64,000 bases of DNA from DATLMR01 sp035634255 (GTDB lineage Bacteria; Acidobacteriota; Blastocatellia; UBA7656). Shown here in pieces: positions 47,207-56,437 of this stretch (position 1 is the stretch's first letter; each line of letters starts with the position of its first letter). Where the stretch lies: assembly GCA_035634255.1 (NCBI GenBank), contig DASQDI010000153.1:5934-69933 (forward strand). Reading direction: 5' to 3'. The position numbers were made by a program, and so were the translations under genes. The notes under the pieces are model-generated. The model made no database searches and was not told the DNA's origin. It saw only the letters and a list, made by a program, of their open reading frames with translations.

Positions 47207-49276
47207 ATGAGTGCAAATGCGATTACTCAGCTACCTTATAAACCTTTAGCCGATGCTCCGGGAACGGTTGAGATCGAGAAACAGCTTGAGTGGTACAGGC
47301 TGATTCATCTCGGCAGGCTGCTTGACGACAAGGCGCGGAACTATCTCAGGCAGGCGAAGGGATGGTCCTACCATGCGTCGCATGCGGGCCATGACGGGAT
47401 TCAGCTCGCCATGGGCCTAGCCTTCAGGCCGAACAAAGATTTCCTGTTTCCCTACTACCGCGATATGCTGACGGCCCTCGCGGCGGGGGTTACGCCGTAC
47501 GAGATCATACTCAACGGGCTCTCGAAGGCCGAGGACGTGGCCTCGGGAGGCCGACACATGAGCAACCATTTCGCGAAGATTCCCATCGGCATCTGGAACG
47601 TCTCCTCGGCCACGGGGAATCACACGCAGCACGCCGCGGGTCTCGCCCGCGCCGTCAAGTATTACGACGCCGATTCGATTGTCTATTCGAGCCAGGGCGA
47701 GTCCTCCTGCTCGGAGGGATACGTGTTCGAGGCGCTCAACGGGGCGAGCCGCGAGCGCCTGCCGGTGATCTTCGTCGTGCAGAACAACGGCTACGGCATA
47801 TCGGTCCCGGTGAGCGAGCAGACCGCGAACCCCATAGTCTCGGAGAACTACCGCGGGCTCCGCAACCTGACCATCATCAATTGTGACGGCACCAACCCGT
47901 TCGACGCCACGAAGTCGATCAAGCGCGCGACCGACATCATCCACGAAGGCAACGGCCCCGTGCTCGTCCACGCCTTCTGCGAGAGGATTCACGCGCACTC
48001 GAACTCCGACAGGCACGAGCTGTACAGGTCGGAAGAAGAGCTGACGGAAGTCCGCACGTTCGACCCCTACGAGCGCCTCAGGCTCCACCTGCTCAACGTC
48101 GAGGACGTTGAGGAAGTGACCCTGCTCGCCATCGAGGAAGAGAACAAGACGTTAGTTCAGGAAGCGGCGGACCGGGCCGAAGCCTCGCCCGACCCCGACC
48201 CGCAGACGGCCACCCTGTACGTGACTCCCGAGGACACGCCCGTCTCGCCCGAGGCGCAGACTCCCGCCGAGGGCGGCCAGCTGCTCACCCTCCGCGAGGC
48301 CATAAACGAGACCTTGAAGCAGGAATTCCGCCGCAACCCCGACACGTTCCTCTGGGGGCAGGACGTTGCCTCGAAGGAGAAGGGCGGGGTCTTCAACGTG
48401 ACCAAGGGCATGCAGCAGGAGTTCGGCCCGAGCCGCGTCTTCAACGCGCCCATCGCCGAAAATTACATCGTCGGCACCGCGAACGGTTTCTCCCGTTTCA
48501 AAGACGACATCCGCGTCGTCATCGAGGCGGCTCAGTTCGCCGATTACGTCTGGCCAGCGATGGAGCAGATAGTCGATACGTCGCACGACTACTACCGCTC
48601 GAACGGCCAGTGGCACCCGAACATCGTGATGAGGCTCTCTTCCGGGGGCTACATCGCGGGCGGCCTGTACCACTCGCAGAGCGTGGAAGGCATCTTCAGC
48701 TGCCTCCCCGGCCTGCGTATCGTGATGCCGGCCTTCGCGGACGACGCGATGGGCCTGCTGCGCCACTCCATCCGCGCGGGCGGGATCACGATCTTCCTCG
48801 AACCGAAGTACCTATACAACCAGGTCTTCGCGAAGGCTGCGGACCCCGGCGAGAATTACGAGATCCCGTTCGGCAAGGCCCGCGTGCGCCGCGAAGGCGA
48901 GGACCTCACCATAGTCAGCTACGGGACGCCCGTGCACTGGTGCATGCGCGCCGCCAACCAGCTCAAAGACGAGCACGGCCTCGAAGTCGAAGTCATCGAC
49001 CTCAGGTCGCTCGTGCCGCTCGACATGGAGACGGTTTACAACTCGGTCACGAAGACCTCGAAGGTTCTGGTCGTCCACGAGGACAAGGTCTTCTCCGGGC
49101 TCGGGGCGGAGATCACTGCGGAGATTCAGGAGAAGTGTTTCGACGTGCTCGACGGCCCGATCATGCGGGTCGGGCGGCCTTACTCGCCGGTGCCTTTTTC
49201 GAAGATTCTTGAGCGCGCGGTACTGCCGCAGGTCGAGGAGATTTACGATAAGGCGCTTCAGCTCGCCCGCTACTAA
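47207..49276 (+). CDS. Fused E1 alpha/beta 2-oxoacid dehydrogenase (BkdAB-like)
   Basis: 689 residues. The N-terminal half (~1-320) is the alpha chain: HASHAGHDGIQLAMGLAF, SGGRHMSNHF, and a thiamine diphosphate motif (QGESSCSEGYVFEALNGASR … QNNGYGIS) in which Glu/Ser replace the usual DG. An Ala/Pro/Glu-rich linker (~325-355) joins it to the beta chain (LREAINETLKQEFRRNPDTFLWGQDV; FNAPIAENYIVG; FADYVWPAMEQI; DLRSLVPLDMETV). Together they decarboxylate a branched-chain or similar 2-oxoacid and pass the acyl group to an E2, which is not here. Fused alpha/beta E1 proteins are known in several phyla. Ribosome site GAGAGG. Confidence 0.93.
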   Translation: MSANAITQLPYKPLADAPGTVEIEKQLEWYRLIHLGRLLDDKARNYLRQAKGWSYHASHAGHDGIQLAMGLAFRPNKDFLFPYYRDMLTALAAGVTPYEIILNGLSKAEDVASGGRHMSNHFAKIPIGIWNVSSATGNHTQHAAGLARAVKYYDADSIVYSSQGESSCSEGYVFEALNGASRERLPVIFVVQNNGYGISVPVSEQTANPIVSENYRGLRNLTIINCDGTNPFDATKSIKRATDIIHEGNGPVLVHAFCERIHAHSNSDRHELYRSEEELTEVRTFDPYERLRLHLLNVEDVEEVTLLAIEEENKTLVQEAADRAEASPDPDPQTATLYVTPEDTPVSPEAQTPAEGGQLLTLREAINETLKQEFRRNPDTFLWGQDVASKEKGGVFNVTKGMQQEFGPSRVFNAPIAENYIVGTANGFSRFKDDIRVVIEAAQFADYVWPAMEQIVDTSHDYYRSNGQWHPNIVMRLSSGGYIAGGLYHSQSVEGIFSCLPGLRIVMPAFADDAMGLLRHSIRAGGITIFLEPKYLYNQVFAKAADPGENYEIPFGKARVRREGEDLTIVSYGTPVHWCMRAANQLKDEHGLEVEVIDLRSLVPLDMETVYNSVTKTSKVLVVHEDKVFSGLGAEITAEIQEKCFDVLDGPIMRVGRPYSPVPFSKILERAVLPQVEEIYDKALQLARY

Positions 49277-49291
49277 ATTCGATCATTCCGA

Positions 49292-49332
49292 GCGGGGGCA
49301 GGGCGGATGCCTTGCCCCCGCCGCATCTTTCT
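49292..49332 (+). terminator. Terminator behind the E1 gene
   Basis: GCGGGGGCA (49292-49300) pairs perfectly with TGCCCCCGC (49313-49321) around a 12-base loop, followed by CGCATCTTT; the T tract is short. Confidence 0.7.
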
Positions 49333-49488
49333 CGGCCCTTCCGCCCATCCGTCGCCATTTTTCGAACCGGTTCGGCCCCCGAACACGCGCAGGGAGTAGA
49401 TTAAAGACTTTCGGGTTCTGTATAATCTCTATTGCCTTGTGAGTAGCAGGAAATCTAAACTCAAAATCTACACGAATACTCCCCCAGG

Positions 49489-50766
49489 GTGACGGAGACT
49501 TTGAAAAGAATAGCATTTCTGCCGCTTCTCATCTTGCTTTTCCCGGCCCAAACCGGGAAACCGGCCATGGTGGCCATTCCTGAGGTCGCCCCGGCACCCC
49601 CGGCGCGGGAGCGGGTGGAGCTTCAGGCCGTGAGCGGTTATAAGGAAGCGCTCCGCTCGCGCGGCCAGAACCTCACCGACCAGGGCGTGATAGTGGAGAC
49701 CCTCGACGGCCGCAGCTCCCTCGGCGAGTTCAACGCCGACATGACCTTCAACCCCGCGTCGGTCATGAAGCTCGCGACCTCTCTGGTCGCCCTCTCGAAA
49801 TTCCCCCCCGATCATCGATACCGGACCAACTTTCTGGCCGACGGGGTGGTCGACCCGAAGGCGCGGAAACTGGAAGGCGATCTGGTGGTCGAAGGCGGAG
49901 CCGACCCGATGTTTTCGGCCTCGGACGCGGACGAGGTCGCGCGCGAGCTTTCGCGCATAGGCATCTCGCGCGTGACGGGCTCCCTTAGAATGTGCGGCCC
50001 GTTTTATTACTACGCGCGCGGGTACACGTCGAACCTCTCCCGCCAGACTTCCGCCGTCAAACTTAGGACCGTATTCGAGCGGGCCGGGATAAAGATCGAC
50101 GGCGAGACCGTCTTCGGGGACAAGTCGGGGGAGATACTAGTCTCTCATTACTCCGACCAGCTTTCGAACATCCTGCTCTATCAGAATGCGTACAGCAGCA
50201 ACGCCGTCGCCGAAGTGATTGGAGAGTCGGCGGGAGGCCCGCAGGCGGTCCAGGACTTTCTCGTTCGAAACCTGGGCCTGCTCGACAGCGAGGTCCACGT
50301 GGGCTCCACTTCCGGACTGTACTTCAACCGCATCACGCCCAGGGCCTCGCTCAAGGTGCTGCGCGCCCTCCTTCAGACGCTCGACAAGTACTCGCTCAAG
50401 CCGGAGGACATTATGCCGGTGGCGGGGATCGATTCGGGGACGATGCGCGCCCGCCTCGCGCGCGAGGACCTGCGCGGGGCGGTCATCGCGAAGACGGGCA
50501 CCCTCGTCTCGATGGACAGGGGCGTGAGCACTCTGGTCGGCATAGTTTATACGAAGGCCCATGGCCCCGTGGCATTCGCTATCTTCAATTCGGATGGGAG
50601 CGTGAACTTTTACCGCAGGCTTCAGGACCAGTTCCTCGAACAGGTGATCGCCGAAGAGGGGGGCCCGGTCCCGGTCGGGAGGTTCGCGGACGCGCTCTCG
50701 GAGACGGAGCCTGACTCGATCAATCAAGTCCTCTACAAGCGGGGCCAGGAAGGCTCGGCCGATTGA
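49489..50766 (+). CDS. dacB: PBP4-type D-Ala-D-Ala carboxypeptidase/endopeptidase
   Basis: 425 residues from the GTG; a TTG four codons on (49501) has AGGGTGA at better spacing and may be the true start, and both precede the signal peptide (IAFLPLLILLFPAQTG). S13 peptidase motifs: SVMK at residues 91-94 (catalytic Ser/Lys), YSSNAV for SxN, and AKTGTLV for KTG. The insertion domain typical of PBP4 between SxxK and SxN is shorter than in E. coli. Trims peptidoglycan peptides in the periplasm. Confidence 0.88.
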   Translation: MTETLKRIAFLPLLILLFPAQTGKPAMVAIPEVAPAPPARERVELQAVSGYKEALRSRGQNLTDQGVIVETLDGRSSLGEFNADMTFNPASVMKLATSLVALSKFPPDHRYRTNFLADGVVDPKARKLEGDLVVEGGADPMFSASDADEVARELSRIGISRVTGSLRMCGPFYYYARGYTSNLSRQTSAVKLRTVFERAGIKIDGETVFGDKSGEILVSHYSDQLSNILLYQNAYSSNAVAEVIGESAGGPQAVQDFLVRNLGLLDSEVHVGSTSGLYFNRITPRASLKVLRALLQTLDKYSLKPEDIMPVAGIDSGTMRARLAREDLRGAVIAKTGTLVSMDRGVSTLVGIVYTKAHGPVAFAIFNSDGSVNFYRRLQDQFLEQVIAEEGGPVPVGRFADALSETEPDSINQVLYKRGQEGSAD

Positions 50767-50814
50767 GCCCGAGCCATCTCACGGCTCCTCAATCGTCCGA
50801 GAGTCGGGGGGAAT

Positions 50815-51993
50815 TTGAAAAGTTTTGATCTTGACCGAGCCCGCCGAGAGACTCCGGGGTGCGCAAACGTCGCGCATTTCAACAATGCCGGGGCCGCGCT
50901 CATGCCCCGGCCGGTGCTCGAGTCGGTGGCGAACCACCTGCTTCTGGAGTCCCTGATCGGAGGGTACGAAGCGAAGGCCAAAGAGATCGACAAGGTCGAG
51001 CGCGTTTACGATTCATTAAGCGCCTTGCTCAACTGCCACCGGGACGAGGTCGCGATAATAGAGAACGCCACGCGCGCCTGGGACATGGCCTTCTACTCGG
51101 TCCCCCTCGGCCCCGGCGACCGCATACTCACGGCCGTCGCGGAGTACGCGAGCAACTACATCTCCTACCTTCAGGTCGCCCGCAGGACCGGCGCGGTGAT
51201 CGAGGTCGTGCCCGACGACGGGCGGGGGCAGTTATCCGTCGATGCCCTCCGCGACCTCATCGATGACCGCGTGAAGCTGATCGCGATCACTCACGTCCCG
51301 ACCAACAACGGGCTCGTCAACCCCGCCCTAGAAGTCGGGAAAGTCGCGCGCGAAGCGGGAGTCCTTTACCTCCTCGACGCCTGCCAGTCCGTCGGCCAGA
51401 TGCCGCTCGACGTCCGGGAGATCGGCTGCGACATGCTGTCGGGGACCGGGCGCAAGTACCTCCGCGGCCCGCGCGGGACCGGGTTCCTTTACGTGAGGCG
51501 CGAGAGGATAAAAGAGCTTGAGCCCCCTTTCCTCGACCTCCACGCGGCGGAGTTGATAGGGCGCGACGAGTTCAGGATTCGCGCGGACGCCCGCCGGTTC
51601 GAGAACTGGGAGACTAACTTCGCGGGCAAGATCGGCCTGGGCGTGGCCGTCGATTACGCGATGGAGTGGGGGCTCGACCTTATCCGGGACCGGGTCAACT
51701 ACCTTGCCGACCTCCTGCGCGCTCGCCTGGGCGACATTCCGCGAGTGACGGTTCGGGACAGGGGCGCGGAAAAGTGCGGGATCGTCTGCTTCACGGTCGA
51801 GGGGAAAAGCTCGGATGAGATCCGCCGCTCGCTGTCCGAGTGGGGGATAAACGTCTGGGTCGCTCAACAGAGGGACACGCGGCTGGACGGCGACGGAAGC
51901 TCCCTGCCGGACATGGTGCGCGCTTCGGTCCATTACTACAACACCGAAGAGGAGGTCGCGCGCCTGTGCGAGACTCTCGCCCGCCTGCTCTAA
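50815..51993 (+). CDS. Class V aminotransferase-fold PLP enzyme
   Basis: 392 residues from a TTG with GGGGGAA upstream, 48 bases after the peptidase stop. AHFNNAGAALMP, AIIENATRAWD, ITHVPTNNGLVNP, LLDACQSVGQMPLD (Asp 188) and SGTGRKYLRGPRGTGFLYV (PLP lysine 214) are typical of class V aminotransferases such as isopenicillin N epimerase-, EgtE- and cysteine-desulfurase-like enzymes. There is no desulfurase active-site Cys loop at the expected C-terminal position. Substrate not determinable. Confidence 0.87.
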   Translation: MKSFDLDRARRETPGCANVAHFNNAGAALMPRPVLESVANHLLLESLIGGYEAKAKEIDKVERVYDSLSALLNCHRDEVAIIENATRAWDMAFYSVPLGPGDRILTAVAEYASNYISYLQVARRTGAVIEVVPDDGRGQLSVDALRDLIDDRVKLIAITHVPTNNGLVNPALEVGKVAREAGVLYLLDACQSVGQMPLDVREIGCDMLSGTGRKYLRGPRGTGFLYVRRERIKELEPPFLDLHAAELIGRDEFRIRADARRFENWETNFAGKIGLGVAVDYAMEWGLDLIRDRVNYLADLLRARLGDIPRVTVRDRGAEKCGIVCFTVEGKSSDEIRRSLSEWGINVWVAQQRDTRLDGDGSSLPDMVRASVHYYNTEEEVARLCETLARLL

Positions 51994-52017
51994 CGGAAAG
52001 CCCTGACCCGAAGAATT

Positions 52018-54402
52018 CTAATCCCACAGACCCGGAATCGAATGGCGGCAATCCGGGCATCGCCCCGCTTCCAGGCGGTTCTTCAGTACGTGAAAGCCGT
52101 ACCGCTCGATCAGCGTCGCCTTGCAGCCGGGGCAGAAAGTGTTCTCGTACCTGCCCACGCGGCCCGGCAGGTTCCCCGCGTAGACGAATCGCAACCCCGC
52201 GCCGTACCCGATCTCGGCGGCCCGGATCAAAGTTTCGACCGACGTGTTGCTCGGCCCGGTCATCTTGTAGTCCTGATGAAAAGCCGTGACGTGCCAGGGT
52301 ATATCAGGCGAAACCCCCGCGATGAAATCCGCCGCGGCCTTCAACTCGTCCGTGGAGTCGTTGAAGCCGGGGATGATTAAGGTGACGATCTCCAGCCAGA
52401 ACCCGCGCTCGTGGACCATCTTGATCGAGTTCAAAACGTTTTCCAGGACGCCTCCGAGCTTGCGGTAATTCCGGTCGTCGAACCCTTTCAGATCGATCTT
52501 GTAGAGATCGACGAAAGGCCTGATGTAATCGAGCACTTCGGGCGTGGCGTTGCCGTTCGACACGTAGCCGCAGGCGAAGCCTGACGGTTTGGCCTGCTTG
52601 AATATCTCGACCGCCCACTCGCTCGTAATCAGGGGCTCGTTGTAGCTCGACACGACGAGCCTCGCGCCGTAGCGCCGGGCCGTCTCCGCCATCTGCTCGG
52701 GCGTGACGACCCTCGGCGGCGCGACCGCCTTCGGGTCGCGCAACGCCTGCGACGTTACCCAGTTCTGGCAGTTAGACACAAGGGCGAAATTCGCCAGATA
52801 GTTGTGCTCTTCTTCGACTTCGAGGTTATAAACGTCCCCGTCAAATTCCCGGCTCCCGACACTCTTAATGGGGACCAGATAATAATCTTCGGTTTCGATC
52901 AGCCTGCGAGTTATTGATGAATTCTCGTACCAGGCAACAGTGAATTGAAAGGGGGACCGCTTTACTTTACGCCCCTGAATAACCCCTTCCTCTTCCGTGG
53001 CCGTTTCATACACTGAAGGGATGTATCCGAGCTTGAGGGCGAGCCAGGCAACGCCGTAGGCCAGCTTCCGGGAAACCGTAGTCACACTGACCTTCCCATT
53101 CGCGTAACGGTGTCCGTCTCCTTCGACGTATGCCTCAAGGAATGATCTGGCTACGGCCTCGGACGCCTCGAAAACCACACCGGGGACCCGCTTCTCGCTC
53201 GCCCGTCCTCCGCACAGCGATTTGAACAGTCGAGCCGCCGAAGACTTATTCGCAGCGACGGCGAGTGTGGTTTCCCGCCTCACCAGAAAACTCTTAACCC
53301 CGAGGTGTCGCTTGAGTAACTCGGATGTCTCTTCTGCTAACTCCTGTTCTTTTGTCGAAAAAGCGAAATTCAGAACAGAGCTGTTGGGCCGGTTTTTTGA
53401 AGCGGTTATCGAACCCTCGGCGCAGTAGAGCCCGAGCAGCCTCCCCATTCCCGTGGTGAGAGGGAGCACAAGCGGTATGCCCGGCCTATGCTCATTGGGG
53501 TACCTCAATGATAAACCTTCGATGATCGGCCCGCTCGTTCGGCGCTCGCTAACTCCATCGCGGGCGATCTTGCTGCGAACATGGCGGACATAAGAAGGGC
53601 CTTTACCGATCAGGGCTCCGATCTGTCTGGAAGTCTCCCCGCGCGCGGTGGCCTCTGTTATGAACTGTCGATCTTCCAGAGACAGCTCCCAGGGCGCGCG
53701 ATACGTTATGAGCTGTGAGCCAAGGAGGTCGAAAGTATTGATCTCCATCGCGCCGGAGAACTCGAAGCGGCGCGGAACCGCAAGATAGTGTTTATCGGTC
53801 AGAAAGCGTGCTTGAGTCGGCTCGGGCGCGCGCGATGTATCGCTGGTGGCGTAGATGCGATGGTCGGGAGTGCATTCAAGCCCAGGCAGGTAATAGGGCG
53901 CGATGCTTATCATTTCGCCGCGATATGGGTGCTTGAACGCGGCTCGCACCTGCCTGAGATTTCCCGAGCCTGACACGACTTTCAATCCACTCATAAAACC
54001 CACCTCCGCGTCAGGCATCTTCCTGAAGGTTTCAGCCTTCTCGAATATTTCCGACAGAGACATGGGGCCCAGGTCAGTGACAGTCGTCGTCTCGCCCGTA
54101 AAGCAGTACGAGCAGTGCAGGTCGCATCCGAGCATGCCGAAGGTGAGCGCGAGGCTGCCGGGGTAGGCGTGGAAGAAGGGCTTCTTTTCCGTCGGGTCGC
54201 ACTGGATCGCGCCGACGTAACCCGCCGGGACCATCAGCGTGCCGCCCTCGTTGTAACGGACCCGGCAGATCCCGTCCAGACCGGGCAGGATCACGCACCG
54301 GTGCCCGCATGCGTAGCAGAGCACGCGGTCGCGTTCCTGGCGCTCGTAAAGCTCGCCCTCCCTCGTGTAATCCTTCAGTACTTCTTTCAGAGTCTTTCCC
54401 AT
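52018..54402 (-). CDS. amrS: AmmeMemoRadiSam radical SAM enzyme AmrS, intein-interrupted
   Basis: The frame encodes 794 residues; removing residues 100-544 leaves a 349-residue host protein. The extein reads GCDLHCSY then CQNWVTSQ, so the radical SAM motif C93-x3-C97-x2-C is only complete after splicing. An upstream cysteine set (CYACGHRC … C46) and a C-terminal ribbon (FCPGC … RCPDC) are typical of AmrS, which works with Memo- and AMMECR1-family proteins in an uncharacterised modification. FIAGVSPDIPWHVTAFHQDYKM and AGNLPGRVGRYENTFCPGC are host signatures. The other two genes of the AmmeMemoRadiSam system are not in the window. The start has AGGA just upstream. It is transcribed divergently from the DHH gene. 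Confidence 0.93.
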   Translation of the reverse strand: MGKTLKEVLKDYTREGELYERQERDRVLCYACGHRCVILPGLDGICRVRYNEGGTLMVPAGYVGAIQCDPTEKKPFFHAYPGSLALTFGMLGCDLHCSYCFTGETTTVTDLGPMSLSEIFEKAETFRKMPDAEVGFMSGLKVVSGSGNLRQVRAAFKHPYRGEMISIAPYYLPGLECTPDHRIYATSDTSRAPEPTQARFLTDKHYLAVPRRFEFSGAMEINTFDLLGSQLITYRAPWELSLEDRQFITEATARGETSRQIGALIGKGPSYVRHVRSKIARDGVSERRTSGPIIEGLSLRYPNEHRPGIPLVLPLTTGMGRLLGLYCAEGSITASKNRPNSSVLNFAFSTKEQELAEETSELLKRHLGVKSFLVRRETTLAVAANKSSAARLFKSLCGGRASEKRVPGVVFEASEAVARSFLEAYVEGDGHRYANGKVSVTTVSRKLAYGVAWLALKLGYIPSVYETATEEEGVIQGRKVKRSPFQFTVAWYENSSITRRLIETEDYYLVPIKSVGSREFDGDVYNLEVEEEHNYLANFALVSNCQNWVTSQALRDPKAVAPPRVVTPEQMAETARRYGARLVVSSYNEPLITSEWAVEIFKQAKPSGFACGYVSNGNATPEVLDYIRPFVDLYKIDLKGFDDRNYRKLGGVLENVLNSIKMVHERGFWLEIVTLIIPGFNDSTDELKAAADFIAGVSPDIPWHVTAFHQDYKMTGPSNTSVETLIRAAEIGYGAGLRFVYAGNLPGRVGRYENTFCPGCKATLIERYGFHVLKNRLEAGRCPDCRHSIPGLWD
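52771..54105 (-). mobile_element. Intein with LAGLIDADG homing endonuclease
   Basis: 445 residues (100-544 of the precursor). Block A starts with Cys100 (CFTGETTTVTDLG); block B has T178 and H181 in LECTPDHRIYA. A helix-turn-helix-like segment lies at ~250-285. The endonuclease has two LAGLIDADG-type helices, GRLLGLYCAEG (~320-330) and SFLEAYVEGDG (~420-430), with the acidic residues retained. The C-terminal block reads VYNLEVEEEHNYLANFALVSN; terminal Asn544 is followed by +1 Cys545. The penultimate residue is Ser rather than the usual His. The DNA looks visibly less GC-rich than the flanking extein, suggesting later acquisition. Confidence 0.92.
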
Positions 54403-54564
54403 TATCCTGTTCGACGCAGAGAATTGAAATTCGGCAATTAAATTCTACCACGTCCGGGCGACGGCCATTCAAGTGCCTAAATCGCCTTCACGATTTCGCG
54501 TTCAGGATGGTAAATTGATGGGCTCGATTGAGAGCGGAATTCACAGGAGAACAGACCAAGCCGG

Positions 54565-55521
54565 ATGAAACTGAGAATCTTACACCACAACCATTGCTTC
54601 GATGGTTTCGCCTCCGCCGCCGTCTTCTCCCGCTTCTTCAGGGAGAAGATCAGCCCGGACGCGGAGATCACGTACCAGGGGCTCGCTCACAAGCCGAATC
54701 AGAAATTCATCGAGGAGGAGCTTTTCGACGGAGACGAGAATGCCATAGTCGATTTCAAGTACAGCCCTGTTTCGAAGCTGACCTGGTGGTTCGATCACCA
54801 CCAGAGCGCCTTCCTCTCGCCCGAGGACGAGAGGCACTTCCTCACGTCGAACTCCCCGACCAAGTTCTATGACCCGAGCTACAAGTCCTGCACCAAGTTC
54901 ATAGCGGACGTGACCAGAGAGAAGTACGGGTTCGAGGGCGGAGGGCTCGGCGACCTCATCCGGTGGGCCGACATCATCGACGGGGCCCAGTACGAAAACG
55001 CGAAGACCGCCGTTCACCTTGAGGCCCCGGCGCTGAAACTCATGCTCGTCATCGAGGCCAGCCGGGACCCGCAACTGATGGGTAAGATTATCCGCGACAT
55101 GCAGACGCGGCCTCTGGCGGAGATCGTCTCGGACCCGGAGCTTGACAGAGAGTTTCAGCCGCTTTACGAGCGCCACCTCCGGACCATCGACCTGATCCGC
55201 GCCGCCGCGCGCTTTGAGAACGGCGTCGTCTATTTCGACGTGAGCGAGCACGACGCCGAAGGCTACAGCAAGTTCATCCCCTACTACCTCTACCCTCAGT
55301 GCATCTACTCGGTCGGCGTGAGCCTCACGCCGGGGAGGTCGAAAGTCTCCGTCGGGTTCAACCCGTGGAGCCCTCAGCCTCGCCGCCACAACCTGGCTTC
55401 CATCTGCGAGCGGTACAACGGCGGCGGCCACGCGGTCGTGGGGGCCATATCCTTCAGCCCCGGAGAGATTGAAACCGCGAGGGAGACCGCGCAGTCGATA
55501 GCGAAGGAACTCGGCTCCTAG
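54565..55521 (+). CDS. DHH-family phosphoesterase
   Basis: 318 residues. Motif I LHHNHCFDGFASAAVF, the DHH motif (FDHHQSAF, residues 77-79), and a C-terminal DHHA1-type RNA/ligand-binding region ending ERYNGGGHAVVGAISFS. Such proteins hydrolyse short oligoribonucleotides, cyclic dinucleotide-derived products or pAp; the subgroup is not resolved by eye. Motif I differs from NrnA (HHNHCFDG versus H.nPDGDa). It lies 162 bases from the divergent amrS start and its stop overlaps the convergent MBL gene by four bases. Confidence 0.85.
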   Translation: MKLRILHHNHCFDGFASAAVFSRFFREKISPDAEITYQGLAHKPNQKFIEEELFDGDENAIVDFKYSPVSKLTWWFDHHQSAFLSPEDERHFLTSNSPTKFYDPSYKSCTKFIADVTREKYGFEGGGLGDLIRWADIIDGAQYENAKTAVHLEAPALKLMLVIEASRDPQLMGKIIRDMQTRPLAEIVSDPELDREFQPLYERHLRTIDLIRAAARFENGVVYFDVSEHDAEGYSKFIPYYLYPQCIYSVGVSLTPGRSKVSVGFNPWSPQPRRHNLASICERYNGGGHAVVGAISFSPGEIETARETAQSIAKELGS

Positions 55522-56351
55522 AGCCAGACCCCTCCCGTCTCCCCGCGCCAGGGGCGCGCGCAGTTTCCCGGCATTTCGAGCAATCGCCCGAGCGGTTCGG
55601 CCGCGTTTTTCAAATGCCCTCCGCAACTGGCCAGCACCGACACGGGCCGCGAAGCCAGTTCCCTGATGGCTTCGCCCGCGGGCGGGTTCTGAAAAAAGGC
55701 GAGCTGCGTCCTCCCATCGTCGTGTTGCCAGACCGTGATCGCGTCCCCGCTCAGGAGCGCGGGGCCTGACGGCGAGTCCTCCCAATAGACCGCGAGAGAG
55801 CCCGCGGAATGGCCGGGCACCGGGACGACTTCGAGACCGTCTTCGAGCAGGACCGGCTCCGAGACCCACTCGGACGGGGCGAAGCGGTTGCCGGGCAGGG
55901 GCGAGTCGCCCTCCCCCATCCACGCGGGGATGCCGAGCGCCTCGGCCCAGTCTCCCGCGAAGCCCACGAAATCCTGATGGCTCACGACGAGCAGCCGCGG
56001 CTCGCCCATCGCGCGGATGGCGTCGACGGCTTCCGCCGTGACGACCGGCGGCGCGTCGTAAAGGATCAGCCCGCGAGGGTGGCGCAGAATGTAGGAGTAG
56101 TGCTGGAAGTCCTCGCGGAACGGGGGCCGCTTGTCCGCCCGGAACAGGCCCGGCGCGATCTCTTCAAAGACAACTTCGTGGCGCGCGAGCCTCGGGTCGT
56201 CGAGCGCAAGCATCGTCTTGCGGCCGACCCCGCACAGGGGACAGGTGTAGTGCGCGGGCAACTGTTCGCCCGGCGCTACCCATTCGACGTGGCCGCAGAC
56301 CGGGCAGTAAAATCGCCTCCATCCCTTCGCGTCAACTCCGAGTTGAACCAT
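55518..56351 (-). CDS. MBL-fold protein with N-terminal rubredoxin-like Cys4
   Basis: 277 residues. Residues ~16-42 hold a CPVC … CPLC site like a rubredoxin or zinc ribbon. The remaining metallo-beta-lactamase fold is partly degenerate: the HxHxDH loop is SHQDFVGFAGDW, keeping one His and the Asp, whereas later ligands (VPGHSAGSLAVYW, LLSGDAITV, CGGHLKN) remain. Flavodiiron-type oxygen or NO reduction or a hydrolase with an altered metal site are both conceivable. Four-base convergent overlap with the DHH gene. Confidence 0.82.
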   Translation of the reverse strand: MVQLGVDAKGWRRFYCPVCGHVEWVAPGEQLPAHYTCPLCGVGRKTMLALDDPRLARHEVVFEEIAPGLFRADKRPPFREDFQHYSYILRHPRGLILYDAPPVVTAEAVDAIRAMGEPRLLVVSHQDFVGFAGDWAEALGIPAWMGEGDSPLPGNRFAPSEWVSEPVLLEDGLEVVPVPGHSAGSLAVYWEDSPSGPALLSGDAITVWQHDDGRTQLAFFQNPPAGEAIRELASRPVSVLASCGGHLKNAAEPLGRLLEMPGNCARPWRGETGGVWL

Positions 56352-56437
56352 GTGGAACTCCTCACACTTCTCCCCGCTCTAGCCGGATGGCCGCCCGAAA
56401 TCAGGGAGGGCTCAATAAATTCACCTGGGCGAGTTCG

